Shown here: positions 1 to 12,288 of the stretch, piece by piece
How the letters are laid out: each line of letters begins with the position of its first letter
Numbering within the stretch: the stretch's first letter is position 1
NCBI GenBank assembly: GCA_006386115.1
Contig: VFIW01000015.1
Span: 248,001 to 312,000, forward strand
Reading direction: 5' to 3'
Length of the DNA stretch: 64,000 bases
Source of the DNA: Globisporangium splendens
Lineage: Eukaryota; Oomycota; Peronosporomycetes; Pythiales; Pythiaceae
Notes under the pieces: generated by a model
What the model was told of the DNA's origin: nothing
The model's database searches: none
The model's input: only the letters and a program-made list of their open reading frames with translations
Translations under genes and position numbers: made by a program

Positions 1-591
1 TGCGCGCGTCTGCCAGAGACATTGAACGTTCCAGAACTCGATCGTTTCTTGAACCTGTCTCGTCAAGTCGAGCAATACCGTCGCCAGTTGCTGAGTGCTG
101 CAGGCGGTGCGGCTGATGAGGGTGCGGCTGGCGGCTACGGAGGTCAGTTGAACATCAACGCTGGTGGCGCTGAAGCGCTCGCCGCTCGTGAATTAGCTCG
201 TTTGCCAACAGAGTTGCCGACTCCGTTCGATGAAGAAGAGTTGACTCACACGGAGCAAGCTGTTGCGATGTTGAACGGCTCGATTCGCAACTCGCGTGGT
301 GACCTGCGTCGTGACCCAACGGTGCAGCACCACTTGAAGGTGTGCGTGCAGTTGCTGCCACGTCTTCAGATCTCTGCGAACTTGGACAACCCGTTCGCCA
401 ACATGGATTTGATTCCGCGCGCGATGCAGTGCCAGGAAGACTTGGAAGTGACGATGGGTCTCTACAACGATTCTCTTCTGGCTGTGACGGAAACGTATGC
501 GCTTTCCGCTCAAGAGGGTGCTCCAGCTCAAGCCCCACCTCCGTACGTCCCTGGTCAGCAGAACTCGTACCAGCGAAGCTATGGAGTCTAA
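1..591 (+). CDS. C-terminal part of a putative ESCRT-0 (Hrs/Vps27-like) protein
   Basis: The frame is open from the first base (C-A-R-L-P...), so the gene begins outside the window; it ends with TAA. The opening Cys followed by A-R-L resembles the last zinc ligand and tail of a FYVE finger. A helical stretch follows that contains RGDLRRDPTVQ, which recalls the RGR..D..VQ segment of the Hrs/Vps27 helical domain. The tail is Pro/Gln-rich (PPPYVPGQQ). If this reading is right, the protein sorts ubiquitinated cargo on early endosomes. The assignment rests on weak motif resemblance: a GAT-domain protein of the TOM1/GGA type is an alternative, and the diagnostic FYVE and VHS domains are not visible here. 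No intron is needed in the visible part. Confidence 0.4.
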   Translation, partial: CARLPETLNVPELDRFLNLSRQVEQYRRQLLSAAGGAADEGAAGGYGGQLNINAGGAEALAARELARLPTELPTPFDEEELTHTEQAVAMLNGSIRNSRGDLRRDPTVQHHLKVCVQLLPRLQISANLDNPFANMDLIPRAMQCQEDLEVTMGLYNDSLLAVTETYALSAQEGAPAQAPPPYVPGQQNSYQRSYGV

Positions 592-882
592 ATGAAGCAA
601 AAAAATGAAGTCGTACAAGTCTAGCGAGCCACGAGAAGTTTACTCAGCCACGGGTAGCTGGTAAGAGTTGGCCACAGGAATGTCGCCTCCGTGTTGTATG
701 TGGTTGGCTTTTGGTTGCATTTGTCTATACTTTCTAACATCACTTCATGAGTCTCTTGCAGTAAGGATTTCGTGTGATGGTGACAAAAGATGCATAAGGG
801 ATACAAATCAAAAACTCAAAAATTTCGTTTACCATTTTCCGTGTCTTCTTTTCTGCTGCTGAGCAATGCCACCTGGGTCTCT

Positions 883-3800
883 TCACTCCAACGCGACCGA
901 AGATGGTGCATCCTCGTATACTTTCTGCAACCACTTCACGTCGAGACTTTTCTTGAAATCGTTGATCGATGGCTGAACATCGTCCAAGCCTGTGAAAGTC
1001 AATTCCTTTGTTTGGCTCGGGAGCATCAAGAACGAGTTTTTGCTCCAGAACCCACGCGAGTAGGACGATTGCATCTCCACGAACAGAGCCAAGAACGCGC
1101 TCGATCGAATCGTTACGGCGAACGATGTTGGGGACGACGCTTTCACAGACACGACCTCGACCACTCCCTTCTCCAAATGGAGCGACTTGTATGGCGCAAA
1201 AAAGTGATAGACATCGTCACACAAAGAAGACGAATCAGCGGTTTCTGGTGTCTTGGAGCGACATCGAACGTAGAGAAAGCATGACTTTCTGGTACAAGAT
1301 GTTTCTTTGTGAGCCAGAAGCTCATCCACATCAAAAGTTTGCTCTTTTTTGCTTTCCTGTAAACACACAGTCGTCAGCACACAAATTGGTTGAACCTGAA
1401 TGAGAATGCTCTGTGACTTACCAGAGGACTCAGCTCAAGAATGTCAGTTATGTTCTTGACAACACTGCCGCACCTCGTCTTCCTCAACTCATACACAACT
1501 TCGACATCGAGCTGCTTAGGGATATCGCTCACTCCGTACACTTGAACCTGGTCGCTTGCAATATCTTCGTGGACAGAAATGATAAATGGAGCAAACTCGC
1601 GTTTCACAAAGTAGTGCAAACTCTTCCATCGGCCCGAGAACTCCACACTTGACCAGCTTGTGCCTTGCCAAATGTCGTTCAACTGCCAGTACAAAATTCC
1701 CATTGTCATTCCGAGGTCCGTGTTTTTCCCACGTCGCCATGTACGGATAGCTGTTTGGTAGCAAAGTGCTTGCTGAATTTGAGTCAGATACAAGTACGAA
1801 TCAACTCGTCCTGGCACGCTGAAGCCGAACTCAGCTCCCGAACTGTGACTTGAGTATGGAACTGATAGCCACTCTTCATCGCTGAACGGAAAGGGAACAA
1901 CAAAGCGACGCTGAAGTTGATTTAGCATTTGCGTCGTCCCATTTTCATGTCGCTCGCGAAATTTCAAGAATTTCCAGAAAGAGTGAAACGAGTCCCAGTC
2001 TTCATCGCTGCTGACTTCAAGCAGAGACGCCTTTGACGGTGCACTTTGGAACCCAAACTCCGATATGAATCTCGCGTGAGGAAACGTTTCGGGGTCTTGG
2101 CAGTCGCTTGCATAGTTGTAAAAATGCACATCCCTATCCAGTGACAAAAACAAAAAAAACATCTAGTCATGATCATAAGAGTTCAGGATCAGTCACGGAT
2201 CAGTTCGCCACTCACCCGTATGCAATTCCGTTCACTTCTCCCCACCGCTTCACGTACGGGTCCACTGAATACAAACCATTCGATGGTGAAGTGTCGACAA
2301 AAGGACGGGACGAGTCCAATGACGAGAAGATAGGTTGAATCAGATCTACAAAGAGCTTCGTGTAGTCTGCGACGGCGATATCTCGATTAAACTTGGTCCC
2401 TGGAGGCATAAATTCTTGCTCGGCAAATTGCTCCATCATGTTCTCGTTTTCGTTGTTTCCTCCCCAGATCGCAATGCTCGTGTACTTTCGCAGTCTTTTC
2501 ACTTGCATCCTCACCTCATCATTGACTAGTTCGAGGAATCCGCGGTCACGAGGGTACCTGTACAGTTCACAAGCAGCAAAATGGTGAGACTTGTACCATG
2601 TGCTGGGAGTAACATTTTTCCAAACTCAAGACTTACATTCCACAGGCAAACATGAGCTCTTGCCAGACCAACATTCCGAGACGATCGCACTCGGAGTAGA
2701 AATCATCGGATTCGTATCTTCCGCCTCCCCATACACGAATCTAAACAGAAGCAACATGGTAATCTTTCGTCAGCTTTAACAGTATGCACAAATAAAGCTC
2801 AGCACTAACTTACCATGTTCATGTTTGCTTCGTATGCGCTTCTGATCAACTGTTTGACATTGGAAGCCTGAACCCTTGTTGGAAATGAATCCGTCGGAAT
2901 CCAATTTGCCCCCTTCACAAAAACGGGGACTTGATTGATCTTGAAATAAAACGTTTTCCCGGACGTATTCCCAGCGACTGTATCGTCTTGAATTAACGCA
3001 ACGTGGCGAACCCCAGTCTTGTGCGAAATAGACGTGTTGAACTGTTCATTTCGTGCAATAACCTTGACGTCATATAGATATGGCTCACCATACCCATTCG
3101 GCCACCACAACACTGGATTCTCCAGCACGTACCTAAAAGCAGATGAGAGCTTAGTGAATAGCCCATTCAAGTTTAATACGCGAGAGTTCAACTTACGACA
3201 GGTTGACAACGTTTTCTCCGTCTTGACCTTCGCTAATCCTTGCGACTTCAGAAGCTTGGAGAACATCGTTGACAAACAGTTCAAACGTGACGTTCTCGTG
3301 CTGCGACCCTTTTCCATCAACTGAGACCTGGATGGTCAGTTGCACGACTGAGAGATTGTGCTCCCCCTGTGGAAACTCTTGGATCACGTCCAAGCTCTTC
3401 AACTCTGGTGCAGACGCCCCAAATTCGATATAAACACTGCCAGCAATACCCGATGTAGCGAACGCCGGACCCCAATCCCATCCAAAGTCCGACCCTGCTT
3501 TTCTGATAAACGACCGGTGAGTTGGCTCAGCCCACGTATTGAAGTTTTGAGTCGCAGGGACAAAGTACGGGTACTGCTCCGACTACAAACGCATAAATCA
3601 TCGCAATAATCGTCGGTGAGCTTGTGGAAGATATCTTCTCCCTCCATCACGAAAAGTTCGTACCTGGATAAGTGCATAGTCGAGTGGAGGAGCGAACTCC
3701 ACTTTTACGATATTCGTGCCCCGCACCAGCAGCCTTTCCATTTCAAACGCATACGACATGAACGAATCGACCGTCGAGGCGACGTGTTTGTCATTCACGA

Positions 3801-4128
3801 AAACCTGCGCGATACCGTCCAGCGTCTCAAACACCAGTTTACTGTTCTGCAGCGCGTCGTCGTCGCTTACAGTAAACTGCGTCTCATAGACCCACATCTC
3901 CTTGGCGACCCACTGGTATTCGCGCTCGTTAAATCGCAAGTACGGGTCTTCGATCAGACCCGCGGCCTGCAGGTGCATGTGCGACGTGCCGGGGACACTG
4001 GCGTTCTCGATGCGGATGGAGCCATTCTGCGACCGGAAGCTCCACGTCGTCAGCGGCAGCTTCTGCGCGACGCTTAAGGCGCCACTGCACGCGAGCAGCA
4101 GCAGCGGAAGCAGCACGTTCACCGCCAT
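883..4128 (-). CDS. beta-mannosidase (glycoside hydrolase family 2), secreted or lysosomal
   Basis: Seven exons (4128-3664, 3582-3197, 3132-2814, 2740-2637, 2557-2216, 2133-1422, 1356-883) join in phase to a 933-aa protein; animal MANBA is about 880 aa. Introns are 64-82 nt, all GT-AG. The N-terminus is a clear signal peptide ([16 protein letters not shown]), so the enzyme enters the secretory or vacuolar route. Family hallmarks are [22 protein letters not shown], the [10 protein letters not shown] strand, GNNENEN with the predicted acid/base Glu461, and ISEFGFQ with the predicted nucleophile Glu564. It should remove terminal beta-mannose from the non-reducing end of glycan or mannan fragments. 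The ATG chosen is the first in frame and gives the signal peptide. It is transcribed divergently from the syntaxin gene, and no inactivating change is seen. Confidence 0.95.
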
Positions 4129-4715
4129 CTCGGGCCGTTGGAGCTCTGTGCGCGCGAGGTCTCGTTGCGTTGTGGGGGCACCAGTCGTGTGCGAGGGTGT
4201 GGTGGGAATGCCGGCGCTGTATTAGGCGCATTCCATACGAAAAATTCAACTTCAACTCTTGCTCCTCCTCCCTTTCACTTTCGCCAGTGCAACCATACTG
4301 AGCAACATACCGATATGTAGCGGTACAATCCCAGCAGAGTGATGGTTTTTGTCAACAAAAAAACGTACTATTTCGTGCGCGAGGTTTTTCAATCTTGCGG
4401 GTTTTCTTGTTGTTGGTGGGATGGCGGGTTCAACCCGTTTTCATCAAAAGATGGGCCTGGATTGGGTTGTGAACCCGGGTAACACGCAGGTGAAGTCGGC
4501 CTGCGCTTTTTCTGTGTGGCGTGAGGAAAGGAACAACGAAAGCGTCGAGCATTAACAATAGGAAGAGGGCGGAACGCGCTTAAAATAACGAGCGCGCGAC
4601 TCCCAATCCCCTCGCTGCTCGTCTTCCGTACCTTAAGGAAATAGAGAGAGGGTGACAGCACGCACGCCTTAACACCGATCGCTAAGGCAGCACCAGCAGA
4701 CGCAGGCGGAACGAC
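4129..4715. promoter_or_regulatory. divergent intergenic region between beta-mannosidase and syntaxin-16
   Basis: This 587-bp stretch must hold both promoters because the flanking genes diverge. A pyrimidine-rich block with CTTTCACTTTCGCC lies near 4272-4286 and could be an oomycete-type initiator, but the match is weak. No conserved ORF, repeat or RNA gene was seen. Confidence 0.4.
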
Positions 4716-5868
4716 ATGGCGACGCGCGAGCTGACGAGGACGTTCCTGCAGTTCCGGTCCGATGCGAAAGCCAAGAGCCTCCGTCGCCGGAATATCGTGG
4801 GACCCTCGGAGGAGACCAAGAATGCGCTCATGAAGAACGGTGACCACTCGACGCGCGTGGATGTCGCGCCCGTGTGGGTCGACGTCGTCGGCGAGACGAA
4901 CCAGCACGTCGCGCGCATCAAAGAGATGAGTACGTTGTGTATATGTGGTTTACTTGGAAGACAATGGTGGAAGGGGGTTCTAATGGCAGCACTTGCTTCG
5001 TGTTTTGTATTATGATATGTAGTGGACAGGCTGAACAAGCTGCACACGAAGAGACTGATGGTGCGCTTTGACGGATCGGAGTCGAAGCACGAACAGGAGA
5101 TCGAAGAGGTCACACAGCAGATCACGAGCGAGTTCCGCAATGCGGAGCGAGGGTTGCAGAAAATGGCGAGTCGTGACGACCAATCTGCTGCGGACGCGAA
5201 GACACGGCAAAACGTACAGAGGTGTGTATTTGTTATCCTATGCTTTGTTGCTGCAGGTGTGGTTGAAGTCTGTGACCTCGTATTAACCTTTTCCTCTTAT
5301 GCATTAACAGAGCTCTTGCGACTCAGCTGCAGTCATTATCCGGCGAGTTCCGAAGAACGCAAAAGGAGTATCTTGGTCGTGTGAAGAACCAGAAGTCAGG
5401 ACCTGCCGAGTTTGGTTTCCTCGACAACCCAAAGCCCGATCGACGAAGTTTGGACATGGTAAGCAGATCTACTGGAATGATCTTAGATGCTTGCAGAACA
5501 GTGCTGATGCAAGTTGCGTGTCTTTAATTTGGTTTGCATAGGGATTCAATCAAGCACAGATCACCGAAGTTGAGATCGCCGAAGACCTCATCAATGAGCG
5601 GGACCAGGAAATCCAGCGCATCGCGGAATCGATCACCGAGCTTGCAACAATATTTAAGGAATTGGCGGTTCTCGTCATCGACCAGGGCACCATCTTAGAC
5701 CGCATCGACTACAACATGGAGCAAGTCGTGGAGCAGACGGAGAAGGGCATCGTGGAGTTAGAGCAGGCTGAGAAGATCCAGAAGAACAGCCGACCGGCAA
5801 AGTGCATCGGGCTGCTGCTCGTGCTGATCTTCATCATGGCCCTGCTGCTCATTCTGAAGCACTCGTAG
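4716..5868 (+). CDS. syntaxin-16/Tlg2-type Qa-SNARE
   Basis: Four exons (4716-4929, 5023-5221, 5311-5458, 5542-5868) give 295 aa, within the usual syntaxin-16 range. The order is a short N-terminal leader (MATRELTRTFLQFRSDAKAK), a helical Habc-like region, the spacer FGFLDNPKPDRRSLDM, a Qa-SNARE motif at about residues 195-255 with the zero-layer Gln in VIDQGTILDRID, and a C-terminal membrane anchor (CIGLLLVLIFIMALLLI) with only a few residues after it. Such proteins mediate fusion of endosome-derived vesicles with the trans-Golgi network and bind Vps45-type SM proteins. The TGN/endosomal class is preferred over plasma-membrane syntaxins because of the D-R-R-S-L spacer before the SNARE helix and the A-E-K-I-Q-K-N-S-R juxtamembrane part. 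Confidence 0.9.
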
Positions 5869-6183
5869 CTTGAAAGAGGAGAGAAGAAGCGGTTTAATAG
5901 GACCACCATTTTTTTACCATACGATGCCAGCAGAAAGAAAGAAAAAGATGAAGCGCGTGTAGTATTTTCCCCATGCCATTTGACATAAACGCCCTCCGAT
6001 TCGATCGGTCTTGTGTTCTTGGCGATGGATGTATCTCATTTTCATGCAATGCACTTCACTTTGCAAAATTATACCTGAGAAATTAATCGTTTTGCTCAAC
6101 ATTTCCCAATATCAGTTGGAAGCTGTCCCGAATGTCCCGCACACAGACTTGTCTGGAATGCCTTTGATGCACATTTGCTGAAG
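5869..6183. other. intergenic region between syntaxin-16 and TANGO6
   Basis: It contains the syntaxin 3' flank and the TANGO6 promoter. Apart from the candidate initiators at 6034-6070, nothing is recognised. Confidence 0.5.
6034..6070 (+). promoter_or_regulatory. candidate oomycete initiator/flanking promoter elements upstream of TANGO6
   Basis: Two adjacent matches to the oomycete Inr plus flanking element pattern (TCATTYYNCAWTTT) are visible: CTCATTTTCATGCAAT at 6034-6050 and TTCACTTTGCAAAATT at 6055-6070. They lie 115-150 bp before the ATG. The call rests on pattern resemblance only. Confidence 0.35.
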
Positions 6184-9100
6184 ATGGCGACGATGGAGGT
6201 GCATGTGAAGCGGCAGCAGGAACTCGTGGCCGCGCTGCGGGCGTTTGTCGACGCGCTGCGCGACATCAAGAAGGAGGAGCAAATCGACGGCGACGTGGAG
6301 GCGGCCATCCAGCGTCTCTGCGATGCTAATGGCTCTCTAAATGGCAACACAGAGCAGCAGCAGCCACTCAACGAAGAGCTACAAAGCAGAGATCGCGTGT
6401 GGAAAGCTGGACTGGTGCCAACGTTTCAGCAGCTTAGCACGTGCATGCAGCGGATCGACGAGCTGGAGGTAATGGTTATGCTGTGTGCGCGCTGATATAT
6501 AGCAATCGGACGTTGACAAGCATGACTGTGGCGTTTGTGTGTAGAAAGAAGCCGAGGAACGAGCGCCAAAGCCGAGGAAGCCCTCGTCGCGGCCTGTAGC
6601 ACCTGCAGGACTGCTGAGTTTGCGGGACTATTCGGTAGTGCAAGCAGCGCTGGAGATTCTGTTTTCCTGGGCAGCGTACCCACGCGTCGAGTTTGGCATT
6701 CTGTTGCCAATCGACAAGCGACGACCGACGCGCACTCTTGACAGTACGTCCAGTACTATGCTCTCATCCACTAATGCGCACGACTGATCACTGATTGCGT
6801 ATGTATGTTTGCAGTGTCAAAGCATGTTCTGCAGTGGGGCAGCAAGCATGTTATCATTTTAAACCCTGAAGGTGAGAACCTGCTCGCGATCACGCAAGCG
6901 ATGCTGCAGCTGCTGTTTTTGCCGCAATTCCAGGCGATTTTACTGCCAAAGTACGTCGTGGAGCTCGTCGCGCTGCTTGTGTATGGCGAGACGTGTCCAT
7001 TGTTTGCGTCCACAACGCAGTCGGAGTTCTCGCGTCTTCGTCAAATGGTGCTGCGCGCATTGCCTCTTCGCTTGAGTATGACGAGTCTGCGTGCCGCTCT
7101 TGGTCAAACGAGTGCGAGCTCTGGAGCGAAGACTCTGAAGCCATTCAAACAGCTTTGTGGTCAGCAATTGTCAAAGCTGCTAATGGAGGAAGGTGGTGTC
7201 ATGACGACGATCGAGATGCTACTAGGCGCAGTGGAAGAAGGAAACACGCAGGCACGAGTGCAAGTGGCGACATTGGTGCGTTTTTGCATTAAGATGTTTT
7301 TCACATTGTTTTCGTGTCTTTAATTCGCGTTTGTGCAATGAACTTGGTTGCTTCAGATCTGTCAATGTCCGAGTGATGTTGACCCGATAACGTATGCGCG
7401 AGCGCTCAGTCGGCAAGTCAAAGAGCTGCTGTCGCCCACATACCGCAGCAGCAAGTTGCTTTGTGAGACTGCGGTTTTAATTGCCGACAAGATCGCGAGT
7501 CAGCACCCGGAAGTCTTCCAGTCCGAGTTTGTGGCGCAACTGCTTCGACCTCTGCTACTCTATGAGGACACGCGAGTGGATGCGTCTCTTGTTGCGAGCG
7601 AGGAGGAAATGCTTGAGAGCGTGACGATCGCGACGCTCTTGATCTGTGGTCCGCCACCCTCCCAGCACTTGCTGCAAGCGCTCGCTCCAGTTATCCGACC
7701 CATGCTGCACATGTACAGCTTTGCGACGATGAGTAAAAGCGTGCTCGCACAGATCCTGCAAGTGACTCTTGTCGGTACGTGCAAAGCTGGGCACTCTTTC
7801 ATGTTCCTCCATAACTAAGTCCTTGTGCCTCATGTGCCTTGCGTATTTGTTGCTTTGCTAGCATGGATCCGAATGTATCACGGCGCCGCGGTCGTGCTTC
7901 AGCTTGCTGTTCTTCCTGTCGTGCCCCCTCTTCCCGAGACGGTGCTGGCATTTGGCTGCGAGAGAGACCAGAGTGCAAAATGGAAGCGTCTGCGCGAGTT
8001 TTGTGCCGGTGGAACCGGTGGCGTCGCTATGCGAATGGTGGAGTTGGAAGATGGTGAGCAAGGAGACGATACGATGTCACTGAAGATGGTGGTTATGGCG
8101 ATGACCGAGTTGCTTTGCTCGAAAGACCTCAAGACGTCCGAGGTTGTCGGTGGACTGTTTGCATCGTTGTTGCTGACGTACATGGAAGTACGAAAGCAAA
8201 CGCCTTCGCCATCGCGTGGCATGCCCAAAGAAGAAGCCTCTCTGGCAAAGACGAATGATCCGAAGGACAGCGGCAGTATGACGCAATTGTATGAGCACGC
8301 GAAGATCCCTACTGATGTCGCCGGCGTGGAGATGATTCTCTCGCTACTTCTGGCGATCATTGAATCACTCGGACCGTCCGTGCTGCGAAGTGCAGAAGCC
8401 ATTTTGAGCTGCATTGGCACCGTGTTGGCGACATACAACGAACCGAAAGTAAGCATCGTGGACTCGACTGACGATGCTATGGAGTCGAACGCCTTGATTC
8501 AAGAAATTGGTGGTGGGTTCGCGACATCTACAGGCAAAGGTGACGACGATGACGAAGGTGAAAGCGACGAGATCTTGACGATTTGTCTGGGTGTTGTCAT
8601 GACGATCTTGGAAGCAGGGGCCACGAGGCGCAGTGCAGCCGAAGAAGCGCAGCTGCAGTCGATGCTGCCTGTTTTAGAGGTGCTCTCGCACCATACTCGC
8701 CCCGAGATTGCGGAACTCGCGAGTGATGCGCGCGTGAAGATCCTGGCACGTGGTAACGAAGACGACGACAGCCGCAACGCAACTCAAAGCACCAAATCGT
8801 TTTCTCAAGTCCTGCAAGAGGCACAGGACGATCTCCGGAGCAACTTGGTGCCACTGCGTGCACGCGGCGTGGTCTCATTGACGAAACTCGTGCGGAAAAG
8901 CCAGCAACAACGCCACGACCCAGAATGGACGCCGCGGATCCAGCAATTGGTGCAGATCTTCTTGACCCACTTGGAAGACAGCGAGAGCTACGTGTTCTTG
9001 GCCGCCGTGCAAGGCTTGTCCACGTTATCAGATGCGCATCCGGACGTCGCGATCCCACTTCTCGTGAATGCGCTCCGGGACCGCGGCAACTCTCTTGAGA

Positions 9101-9753
9101 AGCGCATCAAGCTCAGCGAAGCGCTCTTGTTCACCGCAAAGCGATGCGGCGAAACGCTGCCAAAGTACGCCAAAGTGCTTGTGTACGCATACCTGGACTG
9201 CATTCGTCCACCGCGTGGGCAAAGTGCTCGTCGTACGCAGCCAAAGCGCTTCCAGCTTATCCAAGAGATCGATAGCAGCAAAGATAAAGAGCCTGAAGAA
9301 GCAGCAGTCGAGACTGATGCTGGTGGTGATAGCACCCTTGTGGAAGCCACGCTCCGCGCGAGTTGCCTGTCGAATCTGGCCGAGGTCTGCGTACTGCTGC
9401 AATGGAGTCTTCAGCCGTTCCTTGTGGATGTGATGACGTGCGTGTTTGGGGTTTTGCAACTGGAGTTGGATGCCACGGAAAGTGTCGTCGCAGTGCGTCG
9501 AGGCGCGGCGTTCTTGCTCAAGTACCTTGTGCAACTCATGGGCTGGAAGATGCTCGAGGTCATGCCTGATCAGCTCAAGCCGATGTATCACACCCTCAAG
9601 GTCGTCGAGCGCACGGACAAGGATTCCGTGGTCGTCTTCCACGCGCGGAAGGCGCTCGAGGCGTTGAACGACGTCATGCGCACCGAGCTTTTCCCTCAGC
9701 GGGACCAAGAGGACGCTGCGTTTGGGCTTTCGTCCTTACGCATCATTCGCTGA
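6184..9753 (+). CDS. TANGO6/Rtp1-type HEAT-repeat protein
   Basis: Five exons (6184-6468, 6545-6743, 6815-7275, 7357-7774, 7862-9753) encode 1084 aa, close to human TANGO6 (about 1090 aa). The C-terminal third carries the recognisable family blocks LEDSESYVFLAAVQGLSTLSD, LRASCLSNLAEVC and VRRGAAFLLKYL, and ends in a conserved helix with ALEALNDVMR. The rest is alpha-helical and repeat-like, with an acidic low-complexity insert (GDDDDEGESDEI). Fungal Rtp1 helps assemble and import RNA polymerase II, whereas animal TANGO6 was named from a Golgi/secretion screen, so the cellular role here stays open between those two. The start chosen is the first ATG in the exon 1 frame; all introns are 70-90 nt. 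Confidence 0.88.
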
Positions 9754-9972
9754 TGATCTCAAAAACGTAGTCAGTAGGATACGTTTGGACAATGGAATAT
9801 GCGCTTGAAGACCCAGCATTGACTGATGGAATAAAATATATATATACAAGCCTTGGTGGCACTTTTTCTGCGAGTTTGCCTTTTTTGCATCATCATCTAA
9901 CACTGCTACTTACTTAATTACTGGTCAAAATCGGCGCGAGACATGGTACTGCTGCTGCTGCTGCTGCTTCCC

Positions 9973-11738
9973 TTAAATCATCATGGCCTCGTCGGAAATG
10001 AGCTCCTCGCCGCTTTCACGCTCGTTCACGGCGTCGTCATCAACTTCGATCTTGTCGTCCCACACCAGATCTGCGAGCGCGAGGCTCAGCTTCTTGTAAG
10101 TCTCCTGGAACTTGAAACAGTTGCCGTGTGTGCGTCGGAATTCCACGATGCAACGGTTCGGGGCCTGCAGTCAGCACAAAATTAAACAACAACAACAAAC
10201 GTTAAGTGAATGGACGCGTAAGTGATAATAAAGCAAACGCAGCAAATGAACAAATAGCAAAAGCAGATCACAGCGAGCTACACAAATGCACTACTCCGAT
10301 CAATCACAGGGCTTACATTGGCGAGAGAGTAGATGCGCACGGCGAACCCCACATCTTCAGTCTTCATCTCCACCTTGGTCTTGAATCGGTTCTTCTTTGT
10401 CACGTACCGCGCTGACACGTCCGAGAGTGCTCGCTCGACACGCTCTTGCACCTCCGCTGGCGAGCTCTTGGACTGGAAACTGGTGTAGAGTGCGATGCCA
10501 TCCTTCGGATACAGTGGCGCGTACGCATCCCCCGAGCCAGGCTCGGACACGATGGAGGACGCGACCGAGGACGCCACGGAGCGCATCACGTCCATGTTGA
10601 AAGGATCGAACTCCTCTTCATGGTCCATCTGCTTCGCTGCACTCTGTCGCTTCTGCTCGCGCTCTTTGCGCTTTTCTTCTTCGACTTGCACCCTCCGGGT
10701 CAACAAATCTGCACGCAGGTGCTCCGTCGTAATGGTGTTTTCGAGAAACCAAGGATGAGCCTGCACAAACACACAACGCATGCTTTAGTAAACTTCTAGC
10801 CGCACATCAGCAACAATATGAACTCATACCTTGATTTCTGCGATTGTGATGCGTTCTTGAGGGACCACACAGAAAATACGCGACATCAGATCCTTGGCAC
10901 CAGGTGAGAACGTCGCGGAGCGTCCATGCGCAGCCCAAAACGCTTCGTACTGACGAGCAGCACACGCGCGGAACCACCAGTCTTGGCGCGCCGCGATCTG
11001 GAATGGCGGGAACCCAGCGAGCATAATAAACAGCACGACACCAGCCGACCAGACATCGGCTGGTTCACCTTCGTATGGCAAGCACGACAGCACTTCTGGG
11101 CTCATATACGACTGTGTACCGCACTGCGTGTACAGCTCCGTGATCGCGCCATTTGATCCTTCACGCAAGCCAGAGAGGCCAAAATCGGCGATTTTCAACC
11201 CAAAATTCTCGTCCAGCAGCAGGTTTTCGGGCTTGATGTCGCGGTGGTACACACCATTTTGGTGGCACTCTTCCAATCCAAGCACAAGCTGCTGAAAGTA
11301 CGCGCGCGCAATCGACTCCGAGAAGCAGCCCGTGTGCATCATGAAATCAAAGAGTTCGCCTCCCGTCGCGAGTTCCAGCACGATCAAAATCACTTTCTTG
11401 CTGTCGCCGCTTTTCTTCGTGTACTGCAGATCGTCAAACACACCCACCAGCTTGAGCACATTCGGGTGCGTCACGCGCGACATCGCCTCAACCTCGCGGT
11501 ACACGTTGATCATGCTTTTGCGGTTGAGCTTGGCGCAGTCAATGATCTTGAGCGCTACGCGCTCATTCGTGGTCGTGTCGATGCCCAGCTTCACCTTGCC
11601 CTGCAGACCCGAGCCGAGCGTGTGCTCCACCTGGTAATGCTTGAGCATGCGCGCCTTCGTGGCAGTCGTCGGTTGCTGCTGCTGCGCGTGGGCGGCGGTG
11701 GCGTGCGGCGTCGCGGTCGGGAGCACGAGCGTCGTCAT
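9973..11738 (-). CDS. CAMK-like Ser/Thr protein kinase with a KA1-like C-terminal domain
   Basis: Three exons (11738-10830, 10760-10317, 10164-9973) give 514 aa. The catalytic domain covers about residues 30-315: glycine loop GSGLQGKVKLG, VALKII with the ATP Lys, YHRDIKPENLLLDE and DFG in ADFGLSGL, then GTQSYMSPEV and DVWSAGVVLF. All catalytic residues are present, so the kinase should be active. A charged linker (EEEKRKEREQKRQ) leads to a C-terminal globular domain (about 395-500) in which ALADLVWDDKI resembles the KA1/PPI region of plant CIPK/SnRK3 kinases and of Chk1. That part usually docks on membranes or partners and autoinhibits. I cannot choose between a Chk1-like checkpoint role and a SnRK-like signalling role. 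It is divergent from the ANKRD13 gene. Confidence 0.85.
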
Positions 11739-12288
11739 CTTCCTCGAACAATGCGGAGCGACTTGCCTGGGACAGGGAAGATTCTACAATAGAGAGGGTC
11801 GCGCGCAGTGATCAGTGTGTGTAGGCGTCTCTGCTTTCAATAGTGGACTGTTTGCTTTCCATTTTTAGCCAATAGCAGGATAGGAATGAATGTGACCTAC
11901 ATTCAGTGCTACCAAATGGATCGGAATGATGGTAAAGCGTTGGGAAGCGTTCCGCAAAAAATCCATTGGGGTAGAAACTAGGCTATCACGAGGTGGACCA
12001 CACTATTTCGGTTGATGACAGAGCAACGAGCACTTTTTTCCACCATGCATTCAAAGTCGCACTTGTCACATGTCGCACACAGACATGCCCACATTGAAGA
12101 GCTCATGTGTCAACTGGCGGATGTCCAATGCCATCGAACAAATTCACCAGAAGCCTCCACTTCGGTATTCGGTGCGCACCCCAACTTGCCACCAGTGCCA
12201 CCACACCACACACGCAGACCAGGCATATAGACCAGAAGAAATCCCCAGACCAGCAGCGTCCACGTCACCGCCACACGATATTTTCCAG
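11739..12288. other. divergent intergenic region between kinase and ANKRD13 genes
   Basis: It holds the 5' flanks of both neighbours. An open frame runs into the ANKRD13 start from upstream (from 12070), but its composition (Cys/His/Pro/Thr runs) does not look coding. No element was recognised. Confidence 0.45.
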
